A DNA stretch of 64,000 nucleotides from contig JAQVWF010000007.1 in the NCBI GenBank assembly GCA_028698615.1, positions 25,946-89,945 of the forward strand. The letters run 5' to 3'. The DNA is from Syntrophorhabdaceae bacterium (GTDB lineage Bacteria; Desulfobacterota; Syntrophorhabdia; Syntrophorhabdales; Syntrophorhabdaceae). Shown piece by piece: positions 35,243-44,539 of this stretch (the first letter of the stretch is position 1; each line of letters starts with the position of its first letter). Under the pieces are notes generated by a model. It saw nothing but the letters and a program-made list of their open reading frames with translations, had not been told where the DNA came from and did not search any database. The translations under genes and the position numbers were made by a program.

Positions 35243-36037
35243 GTGGATATAAAGAAACTCATCCTTGCGGGTCTCAACGAGAAGGGCAGGATCAAGGCAA
35301 CCGATGTTATGAGGGAGACCGGTTTTTCCCGGCCCTACGTCCACAGATTTCTCAGGGAGCTTGTTGAGGAAGGCAAGATCGCACTCGTCGGCAAGGCCAA
35401 CCGGGCGCACTATGTGGCATCCGGGGCGTCCGGCCGGGGGGCCGGGAAGGCCCAGGGGGAAACGGTCAGGCTCCATCGCATGTTGCGCAAGACGGGCCTG
35501 AGGGAAGACGCCGTTCTGGAAGGTATAAAGAGGGAGGAAAAGCTCTACGATGGTATTTCCTCGAACATCGCGGAGGTATTCACATACGCCTTCACGGAGA
35601 TCCTCAACAACGCGATAGAACATTCCGGTTCGGAGATGGTCGACATTGTTGTTTCCAGAGATGTGATGCGCCTGTCTTTCGACATATCCGACAGGGGGAT
35701 AGGGATCTTCAACAATATCATGAAGAAGAAAGGCCTCGCGTCGATCATGGAGGCGATCCAGGACCTGCTTAAGGGAAAGGAGACGACGGCGCCGGCATTT
35801 CACAGCGGCGAAGGGATCTTCTTCACATCAAAGATCGCCGATCGCTTCATCATAAGGAGCTTTGGCAAAAGACTCACCTTCGACAACGAGGTGGGGGAGA
35901 TGTTCGTGAAGGATGTCAAAAGACCCATCCTGGGCACCAAAGTGTTCTTTTCCGTCAGGCTCGCCGCGAAGAAATACCTGAAGGACATCGAAAAAAGTTC
36001 CAGGTTCCAGGTTCCAGGTCCAAGGTTAAGAAAATGA
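35243..36037 (+). CDS. winged-HTH plus histidine-kinase-like ATPase protein
   Basis: About 264 residues. The first 65 form a winged helix-turn-helix ('LNEKGRIKATDVMRETGFSR', 'YVHRFLRELVEEGKI'). Residues about 95-250 are a GHKL-type ATPase: N-box 'AFTEILNNAIEHSGSE', G1 box 'DISDRGIGIFNNI' and G2-like 'HSGEGIFFTSKIAD', as in anti-sigma factor kinases such as SpoIIAB. No phosphoacceptor His or sensor is present. It may be an ATP-dependent regulator or anti-sigma-like switch. The start is GTG 35243 (GGAGG 4 bases upstream): upstream in-frame ATG 35207 lies inside the promoter. The twin palindromes suggest autoregulation. Confidence 0.75.
   Translation: MDIKKLILAGLNEKGRIKATDVMRETGFSRPYVHRFLRELVEEGKIALVGKANRAHYVASGASGRGAGKAQGETVRLHRMLRKTGLREDAVLEGIKREEKLYDGISSNIAEVFTYAFTEILNNAIEHSGSEMVDIVVSRDVMRLSFDISDRGIGIFNNIMKKKGLASIMEAIQDLLKGKETTAPAFHSGEGIFFTSKIADRFIIRSFGKRLTFDNEVGEMFVKDVKRPILGTKVFFSVRLAAKKYLKDIEKSSRFQVPGPRLRK
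35998..36030. repeat. GGTTCCA short tandem repeat
   Basis: GTTCCAG is repeated three times, then GTCCAAG, at the 3' end of the ATPase gene. It adds low-complexity residues at the C-terminus. Confidence 0.6.
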
Positions 36038-36073
36038 AGGGTTGAACAGGGGAAGCGAGGAAAGGACAAGCGG

Positions 36074-38737
36074 ATGAACAGGGTGCGGGTGAGGATAAAC
36101 GGGGTCTGGCGGCAGTTCGCGGCAGAGCCCGATCGTGTGCTTCTCGATGTGCTGAGGGATGATCTCCGGCTGACGGGGGCCAAGCAGTCCTGCGACCGGA
36201 AAGGGCAGTGCGGAGCGTGCACGGTCATCGTCAACGGAAGGGCGGTTCCGTCATGCCTGCAGAAGATGATAAAGCTTGACGGCGCCGATGTGATCACCGT
36301 GGAAGGCCTGGGCACCCCCGATAATCCCCACCTGATCCAGGAGGCCTATGTTCTTTCCGGGGCCATACAGTGCGGGTTCTGCACCCCCGGCATGATCATG
36401 GCCACGAAAGCCCTGCTGGACAGGAACCCCGACCCGGATGATGCCGAAATAAGGAAGGCACTGGAGCGCAATCTCTGCCGGTGCACGGGATACGTGAAGA
36501 TAATCGACGCGGTGAAGCTTGCCGGCCGGTTCATTCGGGGAGAGACAACACCGGATGCGGTGAGGCCCGATCCGATTGGCCCGAAGATCGGGGTTTCCCA
36601 TCCCCGTCCCTCAGCCATGCTGAAAGCGTGCGGGCTCGCTCGGTTTTCGGCCGACATCCGCCTTGAGGATCCCCTCGAACTGGCGGTTACGCGGAGCTCC
36701 GAGCACCATGCCCGGATCGTGTCCGTTGATACGTCAGAAGCCGCGAAAATGCCGGGGGTTGTCGGGGTTATGACCGCCCGGGACATAAAAGGGACGAACA
36801 GGATCAAGATCCTCCTTGCCGACCAGCCCATTCTGGCGGAAGACAAGATCCATTGCCTGGGAGACGCCATAGCGATCGTGGCCGCCCGCACCAAAAAGCA
36901 GGCCCTCGCCGCCGCCGCGGCCGTGAAGATCGTCTATGATCCCGTGCCCATTCTCAGTTCGCCGATAGAAGCGATGATGGACGACGCCGTCCGGGTCCAT
37001 GCCGAATGGCCGAACCTCTGCTTCGTCCAGCCGCAGATAAAGGGCGATGCCGGGGCGGCGCTTGAAGGGTCCGCGACCGTCGTAGAGGCGGATTTCTCGA
37101 CGCACATCAACCATCAGGCCCCCCTTGAGCCTGAAGCGACCGTCGCGTATATGGAAGGCCGGGGGGAGGACGTGCAGCTTGTCGTCGTCGGGCGAAGCAT
37201 AAACATTCATCTCCACATGGCCGACCTGCAGGAGGCCCTCGGCTACGAGAACGTGCGATATGAGGAGGCGTTCTCGGGCGGGAACTTCGGGCAAAAGCTA
37301 GCAATGACCTCCGAGGCCATTTCGGGAGCGGCGGCCCTTCATTTCAGGCGTCCCGTGCGATACATCCCCGGCCTTGCGGAGTCGATGATCATGAGCAGCA
37401 AGCGACATGCTTTTGCGATGAGGGTCAAGCTAGGCTGCGGGGCGGATGGAAGACTGACCGCCTTCGCGATAGACTTCATCGTCGATAACGGGGCATACCA
37501 GATAATCGGCATGACCGTTATAAAACGAGCGCTATGGATGCTTTCCGGATCCTACAACATACCCAACGTCGATGCTCTGGCGCGGCTGGTGTATACCAAT
37601 AATCCGGCAGGCGGCGCCGCCCGGGGAGCGGGGCCGCCGCAGGTCACCTTTGCGCTGGAGTGCGCCATGGACATGCTCGCCGAAAAGATCGGCATGGACC
37701 CTCTCGCGTTTCGGCGGATCAACTCCCTTCTGCCCGGACAGAGCGTCTCCACGGGAATGGTGTACGAGGAATGGCCCTTTCCGGAGCTCTGTGACGCCAT
37801 CAGACCGACATACGAACGGGCAAGAAGAGAAGCGGCCTCCATGAAGAAGGGTCCGATAAAACGCGGCGTGGGCATAGCCTCCCATGCTTTCGGTATCGGA
37901 GGTCCCGCAGACATCGGCAGGGTCGTCGTTGAGCTTGATCCCGACAATGGTTTGACGATCTTCGCGGCCGTCGCGGATCCCGGCGAAGGCAACGATTCCA
38001 TGCTCACCCAGATCGCTTCCCATCTCACCGGCATACCGCTCGGGAAGGTCCGCCTTGTCACCCGCGATACCGACCGCACGACGGGAATGGGTCCCGCGGC
38101 GGGAAGCAGGATGACATACATGGCCGGCGGCTCCCTCGTGCTCGCCATCGAACAGCTCCAGAAGGCGATGAGGGAGGCGGGTGCCGATACCTGTGAAGGG
38201 CTCAGGAAGGCCGGCAAGCCCACCCATTATCTGGGCTCCAAAATGGCTGCAGGCAAAGAGGCCATCCTCGATCCCGAAACCGGCCAGGGACTTTCCTTCG
38301 AATCCCGGGTCCATGCCATTCAACTGGCGGAGGTGGAGGTCGATACGGCCACCGGCGAGGTCCGGGTCATCAGGATGACGACAGCGGTCGATCCCGGTAC
38401 GGTGATAAATCCCCACAACCTCGAAGGCCAGCTGCATGGCGGCATGGACCAGGGCGTGGGGTTTGCACTCAGAGAGGAATACATCCACGGTGAAACGAAG
38501 GATTGGATCACCTTCAAGTTCCCGACAATGAAGACCGCCTTCGACATGGATGTGATAATCAACGAGACCCCCCGGGCAAAGGGCCCCCTGGGAGCCGTGG
38601 GAATAGGAGAAATGACGATGGTCTGCACCGCGCCGGCGGTGATCAACGCCATATATGACGCGTGCGGTGTAAGGATCCATGATCTGCCTGCAACACCGGA
38701 TAAGATAAGGGCAGGGCTGGCCCGGAAGACGACTTGA
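36074..38737 (+). CDS. Mop-type molybdenum hydroxylase (aldehyde oxidoreductase, fused 2Fe-2S and Mo domains)
   Basis: The 887 residues combine, in one chain, a plant-type [2Fe-2S] domain (Cys40, 46, 49, 61), a second helical [2Fe-2S] domain ('[17 protein letters not shown]' and 'NLCRCTGY') and the two large molybdopterin cytosine dinucleotide domains. There is no FAD domain. This is the layout of Desulfovibrio Mop aldehyde oxidoreductase (907 residues). Active-site segments are '[11 protein letters not shown]', '[17 protein letters not shown]' with the conserved Arg, and '[12 protein letters not shown]' with the catalytic Glu. The usual HGQG loop reads 'DPGEGNDSM', a notable change near the Mo site. 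The family hydroxylates aldehydes or N-heterocycles; the substrate is open. A DsrC-like gene and a cysteine desulfurase gene follow on the same strand. Confidence 0.88.
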   Translation: MNRVRVRINGVWRQFAAEPDRVLLDVLRDDLRLTGAKQSCDRKGQCGACTVIVNGRAVPSCLQKMIKLDGADVITVEGLGTPDNPHLIQEAYVLSGAIQCGFCTPGMIMATKALLDRNPDPDDAEIRKALERNLCRCTGYVKIIDAVKLAGRFIRGETTPDAVRPDPIGPKIGVSHPRPSAMLKACGLARFSADIRLEDPLELAVTRSSEHHARIVSVDTSEAAKMPGVVGVMTARDIKGTNRIKILLADQPILAEDKIHCLGDAIAIVAARTKKQALAAAAAVKIVYDPVPILSSPIEAMMDDAVRVHAEWPNLCFVQPQIKGDAGAALEGSATVVEADFSTHINHQAPLEPEATVAYMEGRGEDVQLVVVGRSINIHLHMADLQEALGYENVRYEEAFSGGNFGQKLAMTSEAISGAAALHFRRPVRYIPGLAESMIMSSKRHAFAMRVKLGCGADGRLTAFAIDFIVDNGAYQIIGMTVIKRALWMLSGSYNIPNVDALARLVYTNNPAGGAARGAGPPQVTFALECAMDMLAEKIGMDPLAFRRINSLLPGQSVSTGMVYEEWPFPELCDAIRPTYERARREAASMKKGPIKRGVGIASHAFGIGGPADIGRVVVELDPDNGLTIFAAVADPGEGNDSMLTQIASHLTGIPLGKVRLVTRDTDRTTGMGPAAGSRMTYMAGGSLVLAIEQLQKAMREAGADTCEGLRKAGKPTHYLGSKMAAGKEAILDPETGQGLSFESRVHAIQLAEVEVDTATGEVRVIRMTTAVDPGTVINPHNLEGQLHGGMDQGVGFALREEYIHGETKDWITFKFPTMKTAFDMDVIINETPRAKGPLGAVGIGEMTMVCTAPAVINAIYDACGVRIHDLPATPDKIRAGLARKTT

Positions 38738-38858
38738 GTCGCTTTAATAGCTTGGGGGCGAAGGCTGAGTGATGGTTTGAATGGATGACGGGTGATGAGT
38801 TGGTCGGCACGATGGCGCAATTAGTGGTTGACGAAGGTATGAAACCAGGCACGATTTG

Positions 38859-39221
38859 ATGAATTATCCTTCCGAGCCCGGCCAGAGAACAGGGGATTTT
38901 CAGCAGAGGCCTCGCGTTATTGCGGGGAGGGAGATTCTTTTTGATAATGAAGGGTTTCTGTGGGATCCCGAAGACTGGACGGAGGAGGTGGGCCGGGCCC
39001 TGGCATTGGAATCCGGCATCGACGGGATCGATGATGCGCAGTGGAGTGTCATCCGTTTCTTGCGCGCCTACTATGCCTATCACGGCCGTGCTCCCATGAA
39101 CCGCGATCTGAAGGCGGGTCTCGGGATGAGTCTCATGGACCTCGAGGCCCTTTTCCCCGGAGGGATCCGCAAGGGTGCCCGACGGATAGCGGGCCTGCCC
39201 AATCCGAGATCATGCACATGA
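38859..39221 (+). CDS. DsrC/TusE-family protein with single C-terminal cysteine
   Basis: About 120 residues. The family fold is seen in 'DNEGFLWDPEDWTEEVGRAL', 'GIDDAQWSVIRFLRAYYAYH' and 'LFPGGIRKGARRIAGLPNPR', with the C-terminus 'SCT'. DsrC has two reactive Cys in its tail; here the penultimate Cys is kept, while the one 11 residues earlier is Arg (GARRIAG in place of GACRIAG). So it cannot form the DsrC trisulfide and is better seen as a TusE-like persulfide carrier. It overlaps the start of a cysteine desulfurase gene by 4 bp (ATGA) and follows a molybdenum hydroxylase gene, suggesting that it carries sulfur between them. ATG 38859 is chosen by family length; its ribosome binding site is weak. 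Confidence 0.8.
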   Translation: MNYPSEPGQRTGDFQQRPRVIAGREILFDNEGFLWDPEDWTEEVGRALALESGIDGIDDAQWSVIRFLRAYYAYHGRAPMNRDLKAGLGMSLMDLEALFPGGIRKGARRIAGLPNPRSCT

Positions 39222-40396
39222 GAGAGGATATGTCGAAATTTATCTATCTGGACAACGCGGCGACGACCTTTCCCAAGCCGGCATCGGTCCTGGGGAAGAT
39301 GGTGGAAACCTATGGCAGGATAGGTGTATCCCCCGGCAGGGGAAGCTACGACCGTGCCGCCGAGGCAGAGGAATTCGTCGGGGACACAAGACGCAGAACG
39401 GCCCGCTTCTTCGGCTCCCCGGACCCCGACAGGGTCATCTTTACCGCGAATGCCACCGACGCGCTGAATATTGCCCTGCAGGGTCTGCTCCATCCGGGGG
39501 ACCACGTGGTGTCCACCAGGCTCGAGCACAACTCCGTCCTTAGACCGCTTTATCATCTGCGCCGCAAGGGCGTCATAGAGTACGACCTTGTTCCCTTCGA
39601 CGGGAAGGGCTTTGTCGATCCCCGTGACATAGCCGCGGCCATTCGGCCCAACACGAAGCTTGTCGTGATCACCCATGCGTCCAACGTTCTGGGTACCATC
39701 CAGCCCATTCGGGAAATAAGCGGGCGCTGCGCCGAAGTCGGTGTGCCGCTCCTCGTCGATGCCGCCCAGAGCGCCGGCGCCATACCGATCGATATGGAGG
39801 TCTGGGGGGTGGCGGGACTTGTTTTCACAGGTCACAAATCAATGCTTGCCCCGACGGGCATAGGCGGCCTGGTGCTCGGTCGACAGATGGATGAAATAGA
39901 ACCTTCCCGTTTCGGCGGCACAGGTGTCGATTCGGCAAACCCGGTTCACACGGGGGACTTTCCCTACAGGCTGGAAGCAGGCACCCTTAACCTCATGGGT
40001 ATTATCGGCCTTTCTGAAGGCCTTGAGTTTCTTCAAGACGTTGGAATGGAAACGATTCATACCGGCGAAATGGAACTGCTGAAGAAGCTTCGCGACGGGT
40101 TGGCTTCAGTCGACGGGATTGAACTGTACGGTGCACAGGACCTCTCCCGCCACGTCGGGCTCCTGACGGCCAATGTTCGGGGCATGGACCCCGATGATGT
40201 GGGGGCCATTCTGGACGGCGACTTCAATATAGCAGTCAGGGTAGGGCTCCACTGCGCCCCGCTTGTTCACGAGACCCTCGGCACCTTTCCCTCCGGCAGC
40301 ATCCGTTTCAGCATCGGACCTTTCAACAGCGGCGAAGATATAGACAGAACCCTGGAGGCCATGACCGAGATCGCAAGGCAGGGAAGACGCACGTGA
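39218..40396 (+). CDS. class V aminotransferase-fold cysteine desulfurase
   Basis: A 392-residue PLP enzyme that takes sulfur (or selenium) from cysteine (selenocysteine). It shows 'YLDNAATTFPKP' at the N-terminus, 'ANATDALNIALQG', 'STRLEHNSVLRPLYHL', 'VDAAQSAGAIPIDM' and the PLP-Lys region 'GLVFTGHKSMLAPTGIGGLV'; the acceptor-Cys loop is 'AVRVGLHCAPLVHETLG'. This fits the SufS-like subgroup I know as the EF2568 type, which is often found near selenium or molybdenum hydroxylase genes. ATG 39218 overlaps the DsrC-like stop (ATGA); ATG 39212 and 39230 are alternatives. Being coupled to a sulfur-carrier gene, it is the likely sulfur source for that carrier. Confidence 0.85.
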   Translation: MREDMSKFIYLDNAATTFPKPASVLGKMVETYGRIGVSPGRGSYDRAAEAEEFVGDTRRRTARFFGSPDPDRVIFTANATDALNIALQGLLHPGDHVVSTRLEHNSVLRPLYHLRRKGVIEYDLVPFDGKGFVDPRDIAAAIRPNTKLVVITHASNVLGTIQPIREISGRCAEVGVPLLVDAAQSAGAIPIDMEVWGVAGLVFTGHKSMLAPTGIGGLVLGRQMDEIEPSRFGGTGVDSANPVHTGDFPYRLEAGTLNLMGIIGLSEGLEFLQDVGMETIHTGEMELLKKLRDGLASVDGIELYGAQDLSRHVGLLTANVRGMDPDDVGAILDGDFNIAVRVGLHCAPLVHETLGTFPSGSIRFSIGPFNSGEDIDRTLEAMTEIARQGRRT

Positions 40397-40438
40397 CCTG
40401 AGGTTGAAGGACATATCTCGTCCCTGTCCCGGCTTGTC

Positions 40439-41626
40439 TCAGGCAGCCCCCGCGTCTTGCCGGCGCCCGCCGGACGTGTGGCGGCGATAATGCGGGATAG
40501 CCGCAAACACGAATATGGCCGCTGACAGCAGGACCAGAAAGGAACAGTATACGTAGATCCTGCCGAGAGGGATGTCATCGGCAAGAAAACCGATAAGAAG
40601 GGAACCGACGCTCACTCCAAGATCGTAGGAGGCGAGGTACGTGGAATTTGCCGCCCCTCTTTCGCGGTGGTCCGCGAGGTTGTTGACGGCGGCCTGGCAT
40701 GTCGGCATTAGTATGCCGAAACCAAAGCCGCTGAAGACCCCCGCTGCGAGAAAGTGGCTTGGACCAGGCGCAAGCCCGAGTAATGATATGCCGGCCGCGG
40801 TCAATATGAGGCCGGAAAGGACCAGCGAGACGAAATATCCTTTGTCGAAGAGCCTGCCAAGGAAGAGCCTCGAAAAAAAGATGGATGCCGAAAAGCACAG
40901 AAAGAATGCGGTGACGTTGGAGAAACCTCTCTGTCCGGCATAGATGCCGACAAAGATGATTACGGCCCCGTAGGCGATCATGATGAAGAACATACATGAT
41001 GAAAAGAGAAGGGATTTCTTGTGGAGGAGGTTCCTGAACGAGAGTCTCGTTTTCACGATCGTCTTCGATGGTGTTCTCGAAAAAGTGATTATGATAACCG
41101 AAAGGAGAGAAACGCAGAGAAGGGAAAGGAACATCGCCTCAGGACCGTACCTTTCCAACACCTCAACACCGAACATGGGGCCGATGGTCATTCCCACCGG
41201 GATGCACAGGGCAAAGATGCCTATCCCTTCGCCCAACCGCATGGAAGGTACGGTATCAGCGACGATGGTTGCGTTCGCCGAAGAACATATCCCCCAGATG
41301 GCGCCGTGGACGAGTCTCAGGAAAACCATTGCGGCCACCCCGGTGACCAGGGGATAGAAGCCATATCCAGCCGTCGAAAGGATGAGGGAGAGAATGAGCA
41401 CCAGAAACCGGGGATGATTGTCGAGAATATGGCCTGCAAGCGGACGAATGAGGATAGCCGGGATTGAAAATGCAGCCATTATCATCCCCACGTTTCCCTG
41501 GGTCATACCCAGATTTCCGATGAGGTAGATGGGCAGTGTCGGCATAAGCGCATAGAACGCCCACGCCATGAGTAAAGTCGCCGAGATTATAGCTGTGAAT
41601 TCTTTCGACCAGAGCTTGTTCTGCAT
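40439..41626 (-). CDS. MFS transporter
   Basis: A 395-residue inner-membrane protein with 12 predicted membrane helices. It opens with 'AIISATLLMAWAFYALMPTL' as TM1 and has 'RPLAGHILDNHPR' between TM2 and TM3, the place of the MFS loop motif A. 'VFLRLVHGAIWGICSSANAT' is TM4 and the second half repeats the pattern ('FFSRLFLGRLFDKGYF'). The general fit is with MFS drug or metabolite exporters; the substrate cannot be read from the sequence. It is convergent with the desulfurase gene and upstream of no obvious partner on its strand. Confidence 0.88.
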   Translation of the reverse strand: MQNKLWSKEFTAIISATLLMAWAFYALMPTLPIYLIGNLGMTQGNVGMIMAAFSIPAILIRPLAGHILDNHPRFLVLILSLILSTAGYGFYPLVTGVAAMVFLRLVHGAIWGICSSANATIVADTVPSMRLGEGIGIFALCIPVGMTIGPMFGVEVLERYGPEAMFLSLLCVSLLSVIIITFSRTPSKTIVKTRLSFRNLLHKKSLLFSSCMFFIMIAYGAVIIFVGIYAGQRGFSNVTAFFLCFSASIFFSRLFLGRLFDKGYFVSLVLSGLILTAAGISLLGLAPGPSHFLAAGVFSGFGFGILMPTCQAAVNNLADHRERGAANSTYLASYDLGVSVGSLLIGFLADDIPLGRIYVYCSFLVLLSAAIFVFAAIPHYRRHTSGGRRQDAGAA

Positions 41627-41766
41627 TGCGTATCCAAAAGGGTGACGGAGCGGATGATGCTTCTCCTCCCCTTGAGATGATTCTGGAACCTATCATAAAT
41701 TCCTCGGGAATACAAAGAATTGGATGACAGTTCAAAGGCCGGGTCATCACATGATCGGGGGGGCTT

Positions 41767-42273
41767 CTAAATGGTGAAGCGCCATTTGCAGAACATGTCG
41801 GCCGGGTGTGGATCGGGGGGTGCATGGATGCACTGCGTCTGTATCGAAGGATCTATCTCTTTCGCGAATGCCTCGAAGAGCCTGCGGTGCATTTCTTTGC
41901 ATTTGAATTCCCCGAGACCGTGTTTCAGGCGCGCCTCCTGGGCGCTGCAATGGGGCACGGATATCGTGAGGGCGCCATATTCCGGTGTTATATCGTATCC
42001 GACAAGCGTTGCCATGGGGAAGAGGGCGATGGCGCGGGCGAAGCCCTTGAGCCCTTTTTCCTTGATATCAAAACGCTTTACGATCTCCCGCGAGGCAAGA
42101 CGCGAGGCGTCCTCCCATACCTTTTCAACAACATTCTCAGCGGCGGCCTGGCCGAATGCCCCGGATACATGAAGGAACCAGAATCCGTCGACCGCCTTGT
42201 AATGCCACAGCACAAGTTCAAGAAAGGCATCTTTTTGTTTTTGATCCATAAGGTCCAGACTGGGAATGGCCAT
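41767..42273 (-). CDS. small conserved protein with C-terminal Cys/His motifs (DUF6125-like)
   Basis: A 168-residue cytosolic protein. Conserved-looking features are 'FLELVLWHYKAVDGFWFLHV', 'GALTISVPHCSAQEARLKHG', 'FKCKEMHRRLFEAFAKEIDP' and the end 'CIHAPPDPHPADMFCKWRF'. Several Cys and His could bind a metal. I recall similar small proteins beside acyl-CoA ligases and aromatic or fatty acid genes in anaerobic deltaproteobacteria, under the name DUF6125, but I am not certain of the family number. Its start is 10 bp after the ligase stop, so it is the last gene of the livKHMGF-ligase operon and may serve the same pathway. Confidence 0.65.
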   Translation of the reverse strand: MAIPSLDLMDQKQKDAFLELVLWHYKAVDGFWFLHVSGAFGQAAAENVVEKVWEDASRLASREIVKRFDIKEKGLKGFARAIALFPMATLVGYDITPEYGALTISVPHCSAQEARLKHGLGEFKCKEMHRRLFEAFAKEIDPSIQTQCIHAPPDPHPADMFCKWRFTI

Positions 42274-42283
42274 AGAGCCTCCT

Positions 42284-43795
42284 TTACTTCGAATAGTGTT
42301 CCCGAAGGACCTTTTTCTGTATCTTACCGACAGGGTCCTTGGGGAGGGCGTCGACGAAATCGATGGTCCTTGGCAGTTTGTACCGGGCCAGGTGTTTTGC
42401 GCAGAAGTCGATGAGCTCTTTTTCCGTTATATTCATGTTCTTTGCCAGGACGACCACGGCCTTGACCTGTTCGCCCCATCGTTCGTCCGGTATACCTATG
42501 GCCGCGCATTCATGAACTGCGGGATGGAGGTGAAGGGCGTCTTCGATCTCGTGGGGAGAGATGTTCTCACCGCCGCTGATGATGAGGTCCTTCTTGCGGT
42601 CGATGACATATATGTATCCCTCTTCATCGACCATCCCCATGTCGCCCGTATGGAGCCAGCCGTCCCTCAATGCTTCCTTCGTTTCCTCGGGCCGCTTCCA
42701 GTAGCCCTTCATCACGTTGGGGCCGCGGGCGATGATCTCACCCACCTCGCCGGGCTTCACGTCGTTATCGTCGTTGTCGACGACCCGGACGTGACAGCTG
42801 AACAATTCCTTGCCCACGGAGCCGAGACGCTTCAGGCCCTCGCCCTCCAGCGAATAATCCTCCTTGGGGAGGTAGGCGACCAGCGGTGATGCCTCGGTAA
42901 GCCCGTAGACGACAAAGATGATGTCAGGGCCCAGCACCTCCACCGCCCGTTTCAGGATGGGCACGGGGGTGGTCTGTCCTCCGACGGAATAACTTTTCAG
43001 GGTACCCAGCTTGTATCCGCCCTCCTTGTAGGCGTCGAGGATGTCGACGAGGCCGGTATAGACGAGGGTGATGTTGGTGATCTTCTCTTTTTCCACGATC
43101 TTCCAGAATTCGTGGCCATTGAAATTGGTCACCATCACGTTCGTGCCTCCCACGTAGAAATGGCAGATCACCATGGATGCTTCCATCGTGTGGTAACAGG
43201 GCTGGACGTGAAGACTGACATCGGAAGGCCCGAGCTTGTATGCGATGGTGTGGTTTATCACGGCGGAGAGGAAATTGTCGTGGGTGAGCATGACGCCCTT
43301 GGGGCCGCCCGTGGTGCCGCTCGTGTAGAAAATGGCAAAGAGGTCGTCGGGTTTGACAATGCAGACCGGTTCTGCCGGTGAGCCTGACCGTATCATCTGC
43401 TCGTATGGCCCGCCGATGTCCACAATGTGGGGCACGGTGATCTCGCTTCGGATGGCCTCGACCTGGTCCTTGAAGGTATCACCCACAAAGAGGATACCGA
43501 TCTCGGCGTCGTTGAGGACGAATTTCAATTCCGAGGGGACGAGGCGGAAGTTGACGGGGACCCAGACCATTCCCATCTTGGCGGCTGCGAAACATATCTC
43601 GAACATCTCGATGTTGTTGCGGCTGAGCACGGCCACCTTGTCACCGGCGGTGAGCCCCAGTTTTGTCAGTGAATCCGCCAGGGAGTTCACCCGTTTGTTG
43701 AATTCTCCATATGTCAGCCTGTTCTCTTCGGATATCAAAGCCGTTTTGTCGGGATACCGGCGCGCGCATTGGGTGGAAAGATCGCCTATAAGCAT
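42284..43795 (-). CDS. acyl-CoA ligase (AMP-forming)
   Basis: A 503-residue ANL-superfamily enzyme that activates a carboxylic acid with ATP and CoA. Motifs: 'FYTSGTTGGPKGVMLTHDN' (P-loop), 'YGLTEASPLVAYLP', 'GWLHTGDMGMVDEEGYI', 'DRKKDLIISGGENISP' and the C-terminal catalytic Lys in 'DPVGKIQKKVLREHY'. Length and motifs suit medium- or long-chain fatty acid, or arylacid, CoA ligases; the substrate is not decidable by eye. It lies 33 bp after livF in a sigma-54-controlled uptake operon, so the transported acid is probably its substrate. In this genome an aromatic acid feeding the Bam enzyme is an attractive but unproven idea. Confidence 0.92.
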   Translation of the reverse strand: MLIGDLSTQCARRYPDKTALISEENRLTYGEFNKRVNSLADSLTKLGLTAGDKVAVLSRNNIEMFEICFAAAKMGMVWVPVNFRLVPSELKFVLNDAEIGILFVGDTFKDQVEAIRSEITVPHIVDIGGPYEQMIRSGSPAEPVCIVKPDDLFAIFYTSGTTGGPKGVMLTHDNFLSAVINHTIAYKLGPSDVSLHVQPCYHTMEASMVICHFYVGGTNVMVTNFNGHEFWKIVEKEKITNITLVYTGLVDILDAYKEGGYKLGTLKSYSVGGQTTPVPILKRAVEVLGPDIIFVVYGLTEASPLVAYLPKEDYSLEGEGLKRLGSVGKELFSCHVRVVDNDDNDVKPGEVGEIIARGPNVMKGYWKRPEETKEALRDGWLHTGDMGMVDEEGYIYVIDRKKDLIISGGENISPHEIEDALHLHPAVHECAAIGIPDERWGEQVKAVVVLAKNMNITEKELIDFCAKHLARYKLPRTIDFVDALPKDPVGKIQKKVLREHYSK

Positions 43796-43828
43796 GAGTT
43801 TGTTACCTCCCGTGATATTTACTGTGCC

Positions 43829-44539
43829 TTACATACCCAGATAGCATTTCTTCACTTCTTCATTCTTCAGCAGGTTTGTGGCCTCTCCCGTGAGTACGAT
43901 CCTCCCCGTTTCCAGCACGTATGCGCGGTCCGATATGTGAAGGGCCGCGTTGACGTTCTGTTCAACGAGGAGGATGGAAATACCGCGGCTGCGAAGCTCC
44001 CCGATGGTCCCCAGTATGGCCTCCACAACCAGCGGGGCCAGGCCCAGGGAAGGTTCGTCAAGAAGAAGCAGTTTGGGCTGGGACATGAGCCCCCTCCCTA
44101 TGGCAAGCATCTGCTGCTCCCCGCCGCTCATGGTTCCCGCCTTCTGGGCCAGGCGCTCCTTGAGTTTTGGGAACAGCGCAAAGACGGATTCAAGCAGGTC
44201 GTCGAGTCGGTCTTTCTTCGCCGGGTTGACGTAGGCCCCGAGGAAAAGGTTCTGTTTCACCGTGAGGGAGCCGAAGATCTGGCGTCCTTCCGGGACATGG
44301 CAGAGTCCTATTCTTACGAGCTGATTCGGTTTGCGGCCCGTTACGTCCTGCCCATCAAAGGAAAAGCTGCCGGAGATCGGGGGTATCACACCGGATACGA
44401 CCTTGAGAAGGGTTGATTTTCCGGCACCGTTAGCCCCCACAAGGCAGACGATCTCGCCCTTTTTCACTTCCAGGCTGATCTCCTTGAGGACCTGTATGCG
44501 AGCATATCCGGCTGAAAGGTTGTCGGCTTTGAGGATCAT
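43829..44539 (-). CDS. livF: ABC transporter ATPase, LivF family
   Basis: A 236-residue ATPase of the branched-chain amino acid-type (HAAT) importer. Walker A 'LVGANGAGKSTLL', signature 'MSGGEQQMLAIGRGLM', Walker B 'LLLLDEPSLGLAP' and the H-loop position 'LLVEQN' (Gln-Asn, typical of LivF) are present. ATG 44539 overlaps the livG stop (ATGA). It works at the cytosolic face with LivG. In syntrophs such importers often carry aromatic or fatty acids rather than amino acids, and the adjacent CoA ligase supports that reading here. Confidence 0.93.
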   Translation of the reverse strand: MILKADNLSAGYARIQVLKEISLEVKKGEIVCLVGANGAGKSTLLKVVSGVIPPISGSFSFDGQDVTGRKPNQLVRIGLCHVPEGRQIFGSLTVKQNLFLGAYVNPAKKDRLDDLLESVFALFPKLKERLAQKAGTMSGGEQQMLAIGRGLMSQPKLLLLDEPSLGLAPLVVEAILGTIGELRSRGISILLVEQNVNAALHISDRAYVLETGRIVLTGEATNLLKNEEVKKCYLGM

